DNA of 22,150 bases from Pelomyxa schiedti (GCA_020536535.1 JAHLWZ010001067.1:1-22150); one strand, 5' to 3'; numbered from the stretch's first letter, positions 9,194-19,763 are shown. A program made the numbers and translations. Notes: a model not told the origin generated them from the sequence alone.

Positions 9194-12131
9194 ATGTCAT
9201 TTGAGTTCATTTTTTCGGCTTTTTCGGCGAACTCTTTGATGGACACGGCTGCCGCTAGCCTCGTGCCGGCGGCGCGAAACGCGAAATGCAGACACCAATC
9301 CCCGGCTGCAAGTGGCAATGCACAGGGTGGGCGACAGGGATCTCCGCACCAAACAGGGCAACTTAATGAGGTGGTAGTGGTGAGGGACGGCAGCAACGGC
9401 GGTGGTGGCGTAGGTGCGATCTCGAAAGACGATACCAACAGTAACGGCAAAGTCAAAACCAGGAGGAAAAAGGGAAGTCCTCCGCAGCAGACACGGCGCC
9501 TACCCACTCGCGAAATGGACGAGGTTTTTTTTTTCGGTTTTTCAAAGCGTTTTTTGAGTTTAACCTTTTGTTTGTGTGTAGATAGATATGTCCGCGGAAT
9601 GTGCTGAATTATGTGACTGCGATCCGATGTGCAGACTCGTATCTGTCATCACTTTGCCCATTGCTGGTCAGATGCTTTACGGTATGCTTCTCAGTTTGAT
9701 CTCTATCAAATTCTGACCGTGATAAGTGTCCTCACTTATTGGTGGAAACGCTGGTGACCCGGTGAGGTTTATCCCTTTTATACCTTGGATTGCTTTTGTT
9801 TTGATTTACCAAATACTTGTAGGAAGAATGGTTGCAATCGAATCTACCGTTGTTAATCATTCTGGTCTTTTTCTCTTCCGTTCTCTTCACAGCTGCAATC
9901 ATTTTTGCATCATGGGAGAAGAATATATCTCGATGTTGCGGGATGTTGGGTTGGTGTGCCTTTTGCATGACTTCAGTACTCTTTTGGACAAATCACGACT
10001 CCACTGTGGAAGTTTGTTTCAATTTTAACTATTTGGAATATAATTGCTTTAAAGAGACATGGGGCCTACAATCTACTCGGATTTTGTTGCTTTCTTGCTC
10101 CACAATTGCTTTTTGTAGTATGCATTAGAACATGCATCACACAGTCATGCCAACTGCGGTTTGACCCTCTATTTCTCTGGTAACAAAAGATAAGAAACAT
10201 AACATACAATTTTTAAGATGCAAATGGCCCTCTCTTCTTATAATTCTGATAGCTGGTTTTTGGATGCTCCTAGCCATGGGAAGAAGTAATGATCATTGGA
10301 CCGATGGCCTATTTGGCAAAAAGCTTGAACTCATTCATGAGGTTAACATATTTCAATTATATTTAGGGAGTGGAGGGTCTGTAATTGCAGTCAAGAAACT
10401 AATTCCTTTCTTGTTCAACGGAACTACAGGGGTGCACAATTCACCAACCATCTATTTCCTGGTGTGTAAGACGACTGGCATTGATTATTATATTAACACC
10501 TCAATTTAAATAGGGACCAACTATACGAAGTTAGTTACTCCTTCTCCCGTCACATTCTTTTTAAGAAGGGAAATTAAATGCAGTCCAACAGGATACAGTA
10601 ACCAAGGCGTACTCTGTGTGGGCTTGGCGCCCTTGCCCTTTGAACAAAAATTTCAGTTTTCTTGATGCCCGATCTGGCACAGTTACTATCAACTGCCCGG
10701 ATGCCAATGCACAGTATGAAACTCTTCCTGATCTCCAAGGCCAGTTGGGACTCTATATGGTTCGTTATGTGCAAGATAAGACTACTGTCACAAACTACAC
10801 TGCCCCTTTTGTGATGCCAACCGAAGCAGTTGTGGCGATTTGTGGATCACATAGACAATTGCACATTACTGTTCAGCCTAAACAGTCTGCAATCGACAGA
10901 GTCCATGCATGGCGGAACCATTCATACAACACAAGTATCCCTTTCTCTTCTGTATCCGCTGTGTCTGGTGATGTGCAAGGGAACGTCTCTTATTTGGAAC
11001 CAATTAAATATCCACCAGCACCCAATATTGTATTCATTTTCCTTGATGCAATATCACGTGCTGGATGGCATCGAAAATTCCCTGAAACCCTGTCGGTGCT
11101 GCAGGATTTGCATACCAGAAATGAAGATTTAGAGGTGTTTCAATTCCTTCGATACCATGCTGTTGGGCATACCACAAGAAAGAATGCCAGAGCGATGTTC
11201 ACTGGGGAATCTGATGCAAATCGTCATAAAACTTTGTGGGAACTGATTGAGCACAAATATGTCACTGGTATTGTAGATAATACATGCACTGAGTGGTCAG
11301 CAAAGTATGCGTAACCGTTTACTCTTAGTGACTCAGACTTCTAGATATCTCTATGACCGCTCAGCTATTGCGGACCATCGGCTCAATTCGCCGTGGTGTT
11401 TGCCGGAGTATGTTGGTACTGGCAGAACAGAGAACTTTGATCTTCTGAGAGGGCCTTGGAGCCTCCAACGCCGTTGCATTACTGGGATATTTGTTCATGA
11501 CTGGGTTCTTCAGTACGCCCAGCTCTTTCTGAAAAGTTATCAAGATCAACCAAAATTCCTCTTGGTGAAGGTAAACGTAACCAATTCTTACCGGTATTCA
11601 TGACATCATCAGTTCACAGAAGGCCACGAACCATCAGGTTCAGTACTGGGAATGCTTGACAATTCTATTGCTGCATTTGTACGATCACTCGACTTGAATG
11701 AGACGGCTGTTTTCCTGGTGTCTGACCACGGTCTACACATGGGGCCACTGTGGTCAATGAATGCAGCTAGCACAAGGCTGGAAAACAAACTTCCTGGCTG
11801 GTTTATGATACTGCCAAAGTGGTGGACAACGGCACGTAACGCATCCTCCACTCTAAGGTATGTTCACACTGTAGTAAAAGCTTGTTCCTCACCGAACTCA
11901 GGGGAAATGAGCAGAGTTTAGTTACTCCCTACAGTTTGTTTCCTACTAGGATTGCTTTCCTCCTTCTTACATTACCATGTAGATATTTACGCCACTGTGT
12001 TGGATGTTGCTAGTGAACACGTAGACCCTCATTTTGGGAAACATGTTGACAGTGCATTCAGACCCATTCCCTTTAGAAATTGTACCGAAGCCAGAATACC
12101 GCAAAAATTCTGCAAGTGCAAAAATTTTTGA
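9194..12131 (+). CDS. Polytopic membrane protein with DUF229 (sulfatase-like) domain
   Basis: Proposed exons: 9194-9523, 9582-9681, 9727-9761, 9823-10011, 10055-10158, 10218-10461, 10514-10529, 10566-11304, 11345-11570, 11613-11857, and a last exon from about 11950 to 12131, about 800 residues. A low-complexity cytosolic tail is followed by four or five hydrophobic helices (LPLLIILVFFSSVLF, CGMLGWCAFCMTSVLFW, WPSLLIILIAGFWMLL). A luminal domain follows with alkaline-phosphatase-superfamily landmarks: PNIVFIFLDAISR, HAVGHTTRKNARAMFTG, DHRLNSPWC, FLLVKFTEGHEPSG and FLVSDHGLHMG. The cysteine-rich end is CKCKNF. DUF229 proteins resemble sulfatases and phosphoethanolamine transferases but their substrate is unknown. 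ATG 9239 is an alternative start. The join into the last exon is not phase-clean. Exon 10514-10529 is only 16 nt. Confidence 0.78.
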
Positions 12132-12351
12132 GTTTATTTCATTCTCTATACTTTATTTGTTTTTATCAACACTGTCTTGTTGTAGAACTCCTGTTTTGGT
12201 TTAGTAGGGCCTCACAGGCACATAAAAAAAGTATGAACAAACATACATCACTGTGCCAGTCTTTCTCTGCAGTAATGATAATTTGAGGAACCTGCAGATA
12301 CACGTCCAGCATTCTGCATGATGCCTCTGGTGGTTTACCTCAGTTACTGTG
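12132..12351. other. Convergent 3' intergenic region
   Basis: A 220-bp gap between the 3' ends of the DUF229 gene (+) and the cyclin gene (-). It is AT-rich with no ORF of note and no clear AATAAA on either strand. Confidence 0.4.
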
Positions 12352-13665
12352 TTATTGACCAGGGGGACAACCTTCTAGCTCGGCAGTGGTTAGGCCAAAT
12401 GCCTCCCACCAGTGCCCAGTCGCGAAAGCGGGTAGGCTGTAGTTGCTAAGTAGAGCGGCAACATTGAGAGCAGCTGCGGCAAGAACGTGAGGTGCATGTT
12501 TGGTCATAAGGGGGAAGTACAGGCTATGAGTTGTGCTGTTAGTGTTGAACACATATTTGTGGAATACCAGTCGTTGACAATGTTCCACGATAGCTGAGCA
12601 AGTGGTGCATCCAGTGAAACTGTTTTTGTTTGAGACATGGAATATAAAGAGTATGGGTTCACACATGTCACAGCTTTCACAAACTGAAGAAGGTATTTAT
12701 AGGGCTGTTCAACAGAGAGGTCAAATGAGAGTGTTCGCAAAACTTCTTGCTCGGTCTTGATTAGGAGTTCCTTAAGCTCTGTATACTCCTGATGGGGGTG
12801 TGTTCCCCACAAATATATTCACACCATGAGTCAGCCTGGTTGTTATACAACGATATGATGGGAACAAAGGGAGTTTTATTAAATTTAGGATGTTTGGTTT
12901 TTTTTTTTTTGGAATGAAGTCAGGCCACAGACAAAAAAAACAAAAAAACCAAATACAACAAAGTGAAAAGCACCTTTCCTATTTGTAGGATTTGATCGTT
13001 AAGAAGAGCATAAGACACGTTGAGTACATCACGCAACTTTCGGGGAGTCTCCTCAGCTTTTCCAGCAATATAAATACACGCTGCAGCAACTAGCTGAACA
13101 TTTCACAATTTGTCAGGTAGAATATAAATGATTCCAAGGGAACACACAAATCTATCATATGTTCCAACAGCATGCCTCTCAAAAAACCCATGGAAGAAGT
13201 ACAATGAAGTTGCTGTAGTATGCTGTTGTCTGCAGGAATTGTAAATACATATGCAAAAAGTAGAGGAGAGGGAAAAAAAAAAAAAAAGAAGAAGCAAAAA
13301 AAGGAAACCCACAATTGCAGCAAAGAGGCGACGTGTTTGATGAAAAAGGCGGTGGTGACTCTGCTCCTGTCCTCCACCTCCCTCGTTACTCGTCCTCCAC
13401 CTTCGCCCTCCTCGCACTCGCACGACGGCGAGGCCGCGCCCCCGCCCCGCCCCCGAGCCGCGCCCGTTGTCGTACTGGGCGCCGTGGTGTTGGACGCAGG
13501 GGCGACCGAAGGCACGACGACGGACACTGGGGCCAGGAAAAACCCCCCAGTGCCCCCTGCCAGGCTGTACTTGGTCGTGTGCTGCTGGACACTCCTATTC
13601 TTGCTCGTGGTGTCCGACGGCGGGTGGGTAGGCGCCGGTGCCGTGGGCCCGCGATCTGTGTTCAT
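12352..13665 (-). CDS. Transcriptional-type cyclin (K/T/L-like)
   Basis: Minus-strand exons in order: 13313-13665, 13148-13229, 12974-13093, 12665-12788, 12568-12619, 12352-12535, total about 304 residues. ATG at 13663-13665 opens a GC-rich Pro/Thr/Gly tail. From residue 103 the cyclin fold is clear: FFIKHVASLLQL, QQHTTATSLYFFHGFFERH, CIYIAGKAEETPRKLRDVL, TEQEVLRTLSFDL, LSWNIVNDC, then LAAAALNVAALL and HWWEAFGLTTAELE. These match cyclins K, T and L, which pair with CDK9/12-type kinases that phosphorylate RNA polymerase II or act in splicing. The 12568/12535 junction implies a 32-nt intron; a 29-nt alternative also keeps frame. The 45-nt intron at 12620-12664 is a multiple of three without stops, so it could instead be retained. 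The last helix is short. Confidence 0.85.
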
Positions 13666-13858
13666 GTGGCAGAATAAAAAACACCGGTGTGATGTTTTAT
13701 ATCACGATACAGAGGGGGTTTATAAGGTGGGTCGGTTCGCTGGTGTCTGGTAGCTTGAACTCGCTGGTTCCCGTGAAGGGCCATTTTAGTTGGCCGACTT
13801 GGCCCCCAATCATCACACCGGGATTCCCTTAATCCACAACTCGATTGGGCTGAACCGG
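13666..13858. other. Divergent intergenic region
   Basis: This 193-bp gap separates the minus-strand cyclin start from the tentative plus-strand gene. An open frame with ATG near 13699 is present but has no partner exon I can join. The region probably carries promoters for both directions. Confidence 0.35.
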
Positions 13859-14490
13859 ATGCCCAAGGCGCGACACACAACCAACCAACCAACCATTGAT
13901 TGTAAGGAACAACAACAACAAAAAAAAAAAAAACAATTTGTCATACCCTCGGAGGGTGTCGGACCCACTCATTGTGCTTGGTATCATTTTTGCCTTGATT
14001 CCACTTTGGTGCATCAGCGGCTCCCCATTTTTGTTGTTGAGAAGTATCATACGAGTTACCCCAAAGTATCAATTCACAACGCCATCCGATGGCGAGGGTA
14101 ATCTTCTTTTCCCCCAGGCACCTTGAAAAAAACAAAGAAACTCCTGTGTGATTCATTATGGGATGCTTCAGGAATTTTCCTGTTGGGGTTTTTGAAAAAC
14201 GAAGGTGCCCAGCTCCTCCGGGAGTACTTCCAGCTGCAGTGTGGGTTTGGTTCGTTTTCTTCTAAGGTGTGAGACTTTGCACTCAATCAAAACACTAGGT
14301 GCAGGTCTTTTCTGAGGGACCCTTTGAGAGCTCTGAGGCGACATTGGAAAGAGTTTTAATCAGGAACACAATGGGGATTCATAATCACAGAGTGATTGTG
14401 TATGTGTACCAGGAGCCACCTGTTACAACCTCGTGGATTCCAGGGAGGATAACTTCTGCTGTTGTGCCGGCGGGAGATATAAATTGGTAA
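13859..14490 (+). CDS. Tentative small membrane protein, 5' and 3' ends unclear
   Basis: Well-supported coding segments are about 13938-14043 (YPRRVSDPLIVLGIIF and ALIPLWCISGSPFLLL, a membrane helix), then 14118-14266 after a 74-nt intron (DSLWDASGIFLLGFLKNEGA, LLREYFQLQCGFGSFSSK), then an exon from 14299 or 14305 (VFSEGPFESSEATLERVL). The family is not recognised. The nearest good ATG, at 13859 (MPKARHTTNQP), is one frame off; an A14 run at 13920-13933 sits between them, so an A-tract length error or an unseen upstream exon could explain this. The last exon stays open to TAA at 14488-14490, overlapping the antisense end of the GH78 gene by 106 bp. A true end before 14385 is possible. Function cannot be stated. 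Confidence 0.4.
13920..13933 (+). repeat. Poly-A run, 14 bases
   Basis: Fourteen A residues follow an (AAC)n stretch. The run separates the ATG-containing frame from the frame of the membrane-protein exon, so its true length matters for the gene model. Confidence 0.85.
14355..14360 (-). terminator. Possible poly(A) signal ATTAAA of the GH78 gene
   Basis: TTTAAT on the + strand reads ATTAAA on the minus strand, 25 bases past the GH78 stop at 14385-14387. It is the common variant of the poly(A) signal. Confidence 0.4.
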
Positions 14491-17400
14491 GTGGCTTGCT
14501 GGCTGCTGGATTTGTTCCATTGGGCCTGGATGATGCCTTGGGGCGAGGGAACTACGGCTGAGGCGGAACTGACAGTGGGGTCAAATGTAGGCATCACTTT
14601 GATGGATTTCCATCCGGGACCTGATTGCCAAATTCCTGGTTTGGTTTTTTTTTTGTTACTGAGAAGGAAGGTATTGAGCATTAACTCGTACCGGTTAAAA
14701 TTTGAACAAGGTGGAATGAGGGATGTGCGGTCCAGGCATGCGTGGCAGAGTTTCCGCTGTGCTCATCCCAATAATAGTCCTCCCAAGTTGTGTTTGTTGT
14801 TAACATTGGCTCCCAATTGGTTCTGTGGGATTTTGAGGGAAAAAAACAAAGGGAAATCAGGGAAACCGATAGAAATTGAGGCAATCAGTGCAGTTACCTT
14901 CAGCCCCCATCACATCTAGAGCATAACTAGACCAAAAAGCTGATGGTGTTGCACCGTCAACATATTCTCCACGCAGGAATGGTGTTATCTTGGTGCTTGG
15001 GACAGTGAGAAAAAAAATACAAAGGAATCCGTTGTATACCTGATCATTACTTGTTTAGCTTCAGGGACCAATCCTAAAAGTATGGCTAGTACTTGATCAT
15101 GCACAGACGATCCTGTATCTGGAATGCCATTGTCATCAAGCCCATTGATGAACAGTTGTTGCTCGGAATCATATAGATATTCTATTACAAGCCCTTTGTG
15201 GGTCTCCGCCTTCTCACTTATTTCTTGAGCTTCTGTTTGCATTCCTAATTTGTGTAAGGAGCTCGAGAAAATCTCCAGGCAAAGATTTTTACCTGCTGCT
15301 GTCAATACTTCTCCAAGGTATTGCAGGGTTAGGAGATACCACAGATTCAAGAATGTCGGTATTTTCCCCTTGTACCTGTTGTGAGTGGTTGGAGAACGCG
15401 CACTTCACTTTTTGGGGAAAAAAAGTAGAGTTACAATGTAGACCAATCTTCAAATAACCAGAATCTATTGTCATTTGCTAAGAGATTGTAGGGACCTCGG
15501 GCTGGGGCTGTATCAAAGTACGATAGTACACTCTTCACACGTTCCCATTGATATGTTATAATAGTGGGGTCTCCAGTTTGCCAATATAAGTCCCTATTCT
15601 TTAATGCATGAATATTACATAAGACTTGAAGTTAATTACAGTCATAATCCAAGTGAGGGAAAAGTCTGGAAGTATGCAATTGTATGCAACTGTAGGCTAA
15701 CAAAAATTATCACAAAGGTAAAGCGCAAAGGCACTAACAGCATGTCCGTATGTTAGGCCATGGTATGCAAACTCACGGGAAAGAAGAGTGATGCCTAAGA
15801 TGACATCAGCTCTAATAATGTGAACGCATTCAAACACACCATACTGAAGGAGTCTAGTGTCACCATCCAAATAGAATGTATTCATTGATTGAATTCTGGA
15901 GAGTGGGAAGTTCCCAACAAAAAAACCATTGGAGTTCACTTACCGTGCATCCCCAAACCACATTGCCTTAAACGGTCATTAATGTCTCGGATGAAATGCA
16001 ACCTGATACCTGCTCTCTCCAAGCAGTATCTACATAGGTATCCATACTGCACAGCTGTTGGGTATTTCTTGCTGCCACATAGATGCTTCAAATCAAGTGA
16101 CTACAAAATCAACACAGATTGTAGGATGTACTTGGAGAGAAGCTTGTCACTCGAATTGAAAGTTCCTTGTAGAGTAAAAGGATACTCGACTACTCTAACC
16201 TTTTAGAATTATTACTTGTGCAAACTTTGGATGAGTTTAACCTTCATTTTCAGAGTCAGAGCTGTTTCCACATCACGTGCTATTACAGTAACATGTCTGA
16301 ATAAAAGTAAATGATAAAATTCGTGCTCTGTGGTTCCTGTATTCAAGAAAAGCCTATCCAAGGTAACCGTAAAGTGCTTGATGGAGAAATTTCTTACCGA
16401 TTGGCTAAAGCGAGCCATGAAGCATCTCCAGGTGTGATAAACATGGGATATCCTGAACGGAGGCACTGGTCGTGCTGGAAATCAAGTATCTGGTTGATAA
16501 GTCAGCTTTGTAGACTCACTTAATTCGGGCGGATTTTGTACCTCCCCACCTTGACTCCCATCTACTTGTACGATGAGATTTCCGACAACGATCATGCCGA
16601 CATCAACAGTGATTGACTGCCAGTGGCCAATTCCTTTACAAAGGTAAGCATGAGGAACAAAAATAGTCATTTTACCTGTGGCGGGGATTGTAATTTGGAG
16701 CCAACCATCAACAATTTTGGAAATAATTGACGTTCCATCGCCCCACTGAGTAACGGTGGATCCTTCTGCATTCCAACCCCAAGAAATATTGTCCCACTCA
16801 CGATAACCATCACCACAAGTTCCTGGGTTATTCCATAACTTCTCTTAACAGTTGGATATGATAGAAAATATGTACCACTTCCATCTGAACTCACTGAGGT
16901 CGGTGTGATCAGCTCTTCAATTAGAATTGGGGTCATTCTAGAAAATGAGATAAAATACAAAAAGGGGGGTACTATACCTTGGTTCAAGAGTATTCCAAGG
17001 CGGCCTTCCAAATGGACTGGACAAAAAGGCTTGAGCAGGAGAAGGGTACATCTCAGGGACCCACTCTTGTACAATAAATTAATTGTCGGCCTACAGAGGC
17101 AATCTAGTATATTATTATAAATACCCACCTTGTACCTATTGGAGGGATGGAGCTTGTTATCCACGACCTATCGGCCTGTGCACCGTTCACAATCTCCTGT
17201 AACATAGTATTGGAAGAACATCGTTGATAGGGAACACAACTTCAAAGTCCATTTGGAGAGATAAGCGGGCTGCTTGGGGAATATTTGCCGGTGATCTTCG
17301 GTACGAAAAGGTTGACTAGGAGGTAGTTTGAGTAACAGTGACAATACTTCCCTCTAACCTGTGAGGAATATAAAGAAAACGAGCCCCATTCGCAGCCAAC

Positions 17401-17982
17401 AAGTAAACCAGCTTGCGTCTGTGTGATGTACTTGAATGTACTTATTCCAGGATTGTATGCCTCCACAGAAATCCAGTTGTGTGAGAGAGGTTGAAGAGCA
17501 CTGGATACGTCATGAACTTCATATGGCCAATGCTTCTGAAATCCCCTGCCAGGACCGCGTCCAATATCTGTAGGTATTTATTTGGCCTGAATAGGCCAAA
17601 GGAAAATTCGTGTACATATCCCATTCACCCACAGCTTATATGAAGCATCAGCAGTGATGTAGAGATTGGCTGGGGAGGGTATAGTCACAGGTAAAAAGAA
17701 GTCAGCTCTTCAAACAAGCAGTTGTTAACATTCCAAGAAGAAGAAGAAGAAAAAAAAAAAAAACCTGAACTGGGCCCTATCATTGTACAGGTACATGTAC
17801 ATCTCAGGCCATATCCACGACGCCTTGTCCAGAGGGGTCCCTGTCGTCCCATCATGGTCCCAAGCGGCTGCCCCCATGATGTTGATGTTGGTGTGGCCCT
17901 GCTGCAACGACGCTGGCGAGCAGGAGCAGAATCCCACAATTGTCACAACTGCTACTGCAAGCAGCAACACCTCCAATCTCAT
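14385..17982 (-). CDS. Secreted GH78 alpha-L-rhamnosidase-like glycosidase
   Basis: About 22 exons (first 17765-17982, last 14385-14635; the smallest, 15944-15966, is 23 nt) give roughly 835 residues. A signal peptide opens the protein (MRLEVLLLAVAVVTIVGFCS). Family landmarks follow in order: the N-terminal jelly roll (SWIWPEMY, ITADASYKLWVNG, RGPGRGFQKHWPYE), FNSSDKLLSKYI, DTYVDTAWREQ with MWFGDAR, YGITLLSREFAYHGLTYGHA, ILPDFSLTWIMT, YWQTGDP, NLWYLLTLQYLGE, FWSSYALDVMGAE, TTWEDYYW, THAWTAHP and the C-terminal beta domain (GPGWKSIKV, SPAGTTAEVILP). GH78 enzymes remove terminal L-rhamnose with inversion; acidic residues in DTAWREQ and TTWE are the expected catalytic group. An extracellular role on plant or microbial polysaccharide is inferred. 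One junction (14898 to 14822) is out of phase by one base. Confidence 0.88.
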
Positions 17983-18146
17983 TTTCAGTTCCCAAACGAC
18001 ACGTCAAGCTGTTGTCACTCGCTGTGTTGATATCAACTTAACTCCCTGGTTTTTGACCCTCCCGAACGAGTCAACTTGGTCACTTTTCCGCGAACTTGTT
18101 CAACAAAAGAATCCAACGTTCCTGTCTCACATAATCAACCAACCAA
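17983..18146. promoter_or_regulatory. Bidirectional promoter region
   Basis: Only 164 bp separate the divergent starts of the GH78 gene (-) and the alpha/beta hydrolase gene (+), so this stretch must hold both core promoters and 5' leaders. I see no clear TATA box; a CAACCAACC motif precedes the plus-strand ATG. Confidence 0.5.
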
Positions 18147-19464
18147 ATGGCAACTACAACAGGGGCGACGATGCTCATCGACAGCAGTGAGTGCACCAAG
18201 TACTTCTTTTTCCCACGGGACAGCAACCCCTACGCGGACATTGCGCCGGGGATCAAGGGTAGGTGCACGGTCAAGGACGTGGCGTGCGCCAACGGCGTCG
18301 TGTGCAAGTGCACGATGGTGCAAGCTGAGGTCCCCTGTGGCTATACCATAATTCACTTCCATGGGAACGGCGAGCTGGTGGAGAGCTACCTCGAGGTGTG
18401 TTGTGTTTTTTGCGTAGTCTTGCATTATTACCAACAACCAAAAATTTATTTTAAAAAACCTTTTTTTTTTTTTGATTTATTTTGGTGGGATACAAGAACA
18501 AAAACTTCCACCAGGAACCTCCACCAGCGTGCTTGCATCAATTCTTCAACTCCATTGGCTTAACAACTGTTTTCTTTGAGTATCGTGGGTATGGACCCAA
18601 CCGTAGTAGCCGAGATAAAGTATGGCAATCCTACAAATACCCCTTTTTCTTCTGTTAATGAACAACAGTTGGCTATAACTCCCGCGTTAGAAGATATTAC
18701 AAACTTACTTTCCACGTTTCATCTCCAAGAAGACAAAGTATAACATTTATTGTACTAAGTAATCTTACTGGCACCAGGTCATCGTTTTTGGACGATCACT
18801 AGGATCACTGTTTGCTCTAAAACTTGTATCCAAGCACCCCAAAATTGCTGGTTTGATCCTAGACAGTGGTGTTGCGTCTGTTTGCAGGTTCGCATTTATT
18901 GATTTTCCCACTTGCTCAAAACTATTTTGAACAGTGTTTGGGGAGAGGCCTTCGAAGGCCATGTTGACGTTGCACAACTAAAAGAGGAAGAAGCTCGTCA
19001 CTTGGGTCAAATATCTTCCATATCTGCCTACCAAGGTAACCTAAAAACCCACCGCTCCTGTCTTTCAGTGTTCCCACCAAAGTTCCTTTTTAGGCCCGGC
19101 ACTTATAATGCAGGCTGTTGATGACAGGCTTGTTCCATTTGAACAAAACGCAAGAGTACTGTTCAAATCCCACGCAGAAAGCGGAGTTGCATCGGGCACG
19201 CCGGTGCCTCCACCAACACAAAATACCTCACCAGGAGTCACCCTCACCACATCCACACCACCAAGCCCCACAACACAGCTGGCCGCCTTTGACAAAGGTG
19301 ACCACAACTATATCTACCTCGCCAATGTGGAATCCTATCACTCCATAATCAAGGACTTCGTGACCACTCACTGTGGTGTTGTGATTCCCGCTACTGAGTC
19401 ACCAACCTCTTCCTCCTCAACAACTCCTCAGTCTCGCTCTGAAGGAGGGTGCCTGTTGTGTTGA
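18147..19464 (+). CDS. Alpha/beta hydrolase with C-terminal CaaX box
   Basis: Six exons (18147-18395, 18497-18619, 18669-18737, 18778-18887, 18935-19035, 19094-19464) join in phase to 340 residues. Landmarks: IIHFHGNGELVESY (oxyanion-loop HGNG-type), VFFEYRGYG, the nucleophile elbow GRSLGS with Ser154, GLILDSGVAS, the acid loop LIMQAVDDRLVP (Asp227 or Asp228) and GDHNYIY with the catalytic His288. This is a serine hydrolase resembling the ABHD17/BEM46 group, some of which remove palmitate; the substrate is not proven. A Pro/Thr-rich insert (about residues 247-280) separates the acid loop from the histidine. The protein ends GGCLLC, a CaaX box with X = Cys, suggesting prenylation and membrane attachment. 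Intron 1 carries a T13-like run. The ATG is first in frame with CAACCAAATGG context. Confidence 0.88.
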
Positions 19465-19758
19465 AATGAAATTTTAGATGAATTTTATTTGACAAAAAAG
19501 TACGTGACGTGGAATGCCCAACCGCTCTCGAGGTGCAAACAGTCAGCTGCATCCTACATCATGGAACGCTGATGTGTAGAGGTCATTGATCACCCCCACC
19601 GCCCACAGGCTCACTCTGCTCGTATGGTCTCTCCCACACAGGACAATCTCGAAGGGTTTCCTGGGCGAAGTTCAGTCGCACAAGGAAGGCACTGGAATAC
19701 TAGACAGAGTGTTTTTGGGAACAAACAAAACAAGTACTGTTTCTTGTAAAAAGAAAAT
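19465..19758. other. 3' flank of hydrolase gene, no gene seen
   Basis: The stretch between the hydrolase stop and the minus-strand poly(A) signal contains no ORF with coding character on either strand. It probably holds the 3' untranslated regions of the two convergent transcripts. Confidence 0.35.
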
Positions 19759-19763
19759 TTATT
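19758..19763 (-). terminator. Poly(A) signal AATAAA on the minus strand
   Basis: Minus-strand GAATAAA contains the TAA stop of a short ORF that runs down from 19944. It marks the probable end of a minus-strand transcript from the 19800-20264 region. Confidence 0.45.

Noticed and set aside
13220-13753. 177-codon plus-strand frame
   Set aside because: It is antisense to the first exon of the minus-strand cyclin, whose product continues into an unmistakable cyclin fold.
14098-14117. A 20-nt intron in the tentative membrane-protein gene
   Set aside because: A 74-nt intron from a donor at 14044 to the same acceptor gives the same frame and fits local intron sizes.
14491-14919. 142-codon plus-strand frame
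   Set aside because: It is antisense to GH78 exons that carry conserved family motifs (TTWE, THAW, GPGW).
15640-15690. Apparent frameshift inside the conserved PDFSL motif of GH78
   Set aside because: It came from my own miscount of a T run; with coordinates fixed by neighbouring frames, the motif reads through.
16271-16474. Phase conflict between two GH78 exons
   Set aside because: It disappears if the acceptor is the TAG at about 16353 instead of the later ACAG, giving LFLNTGTTEHEFYH in frame.
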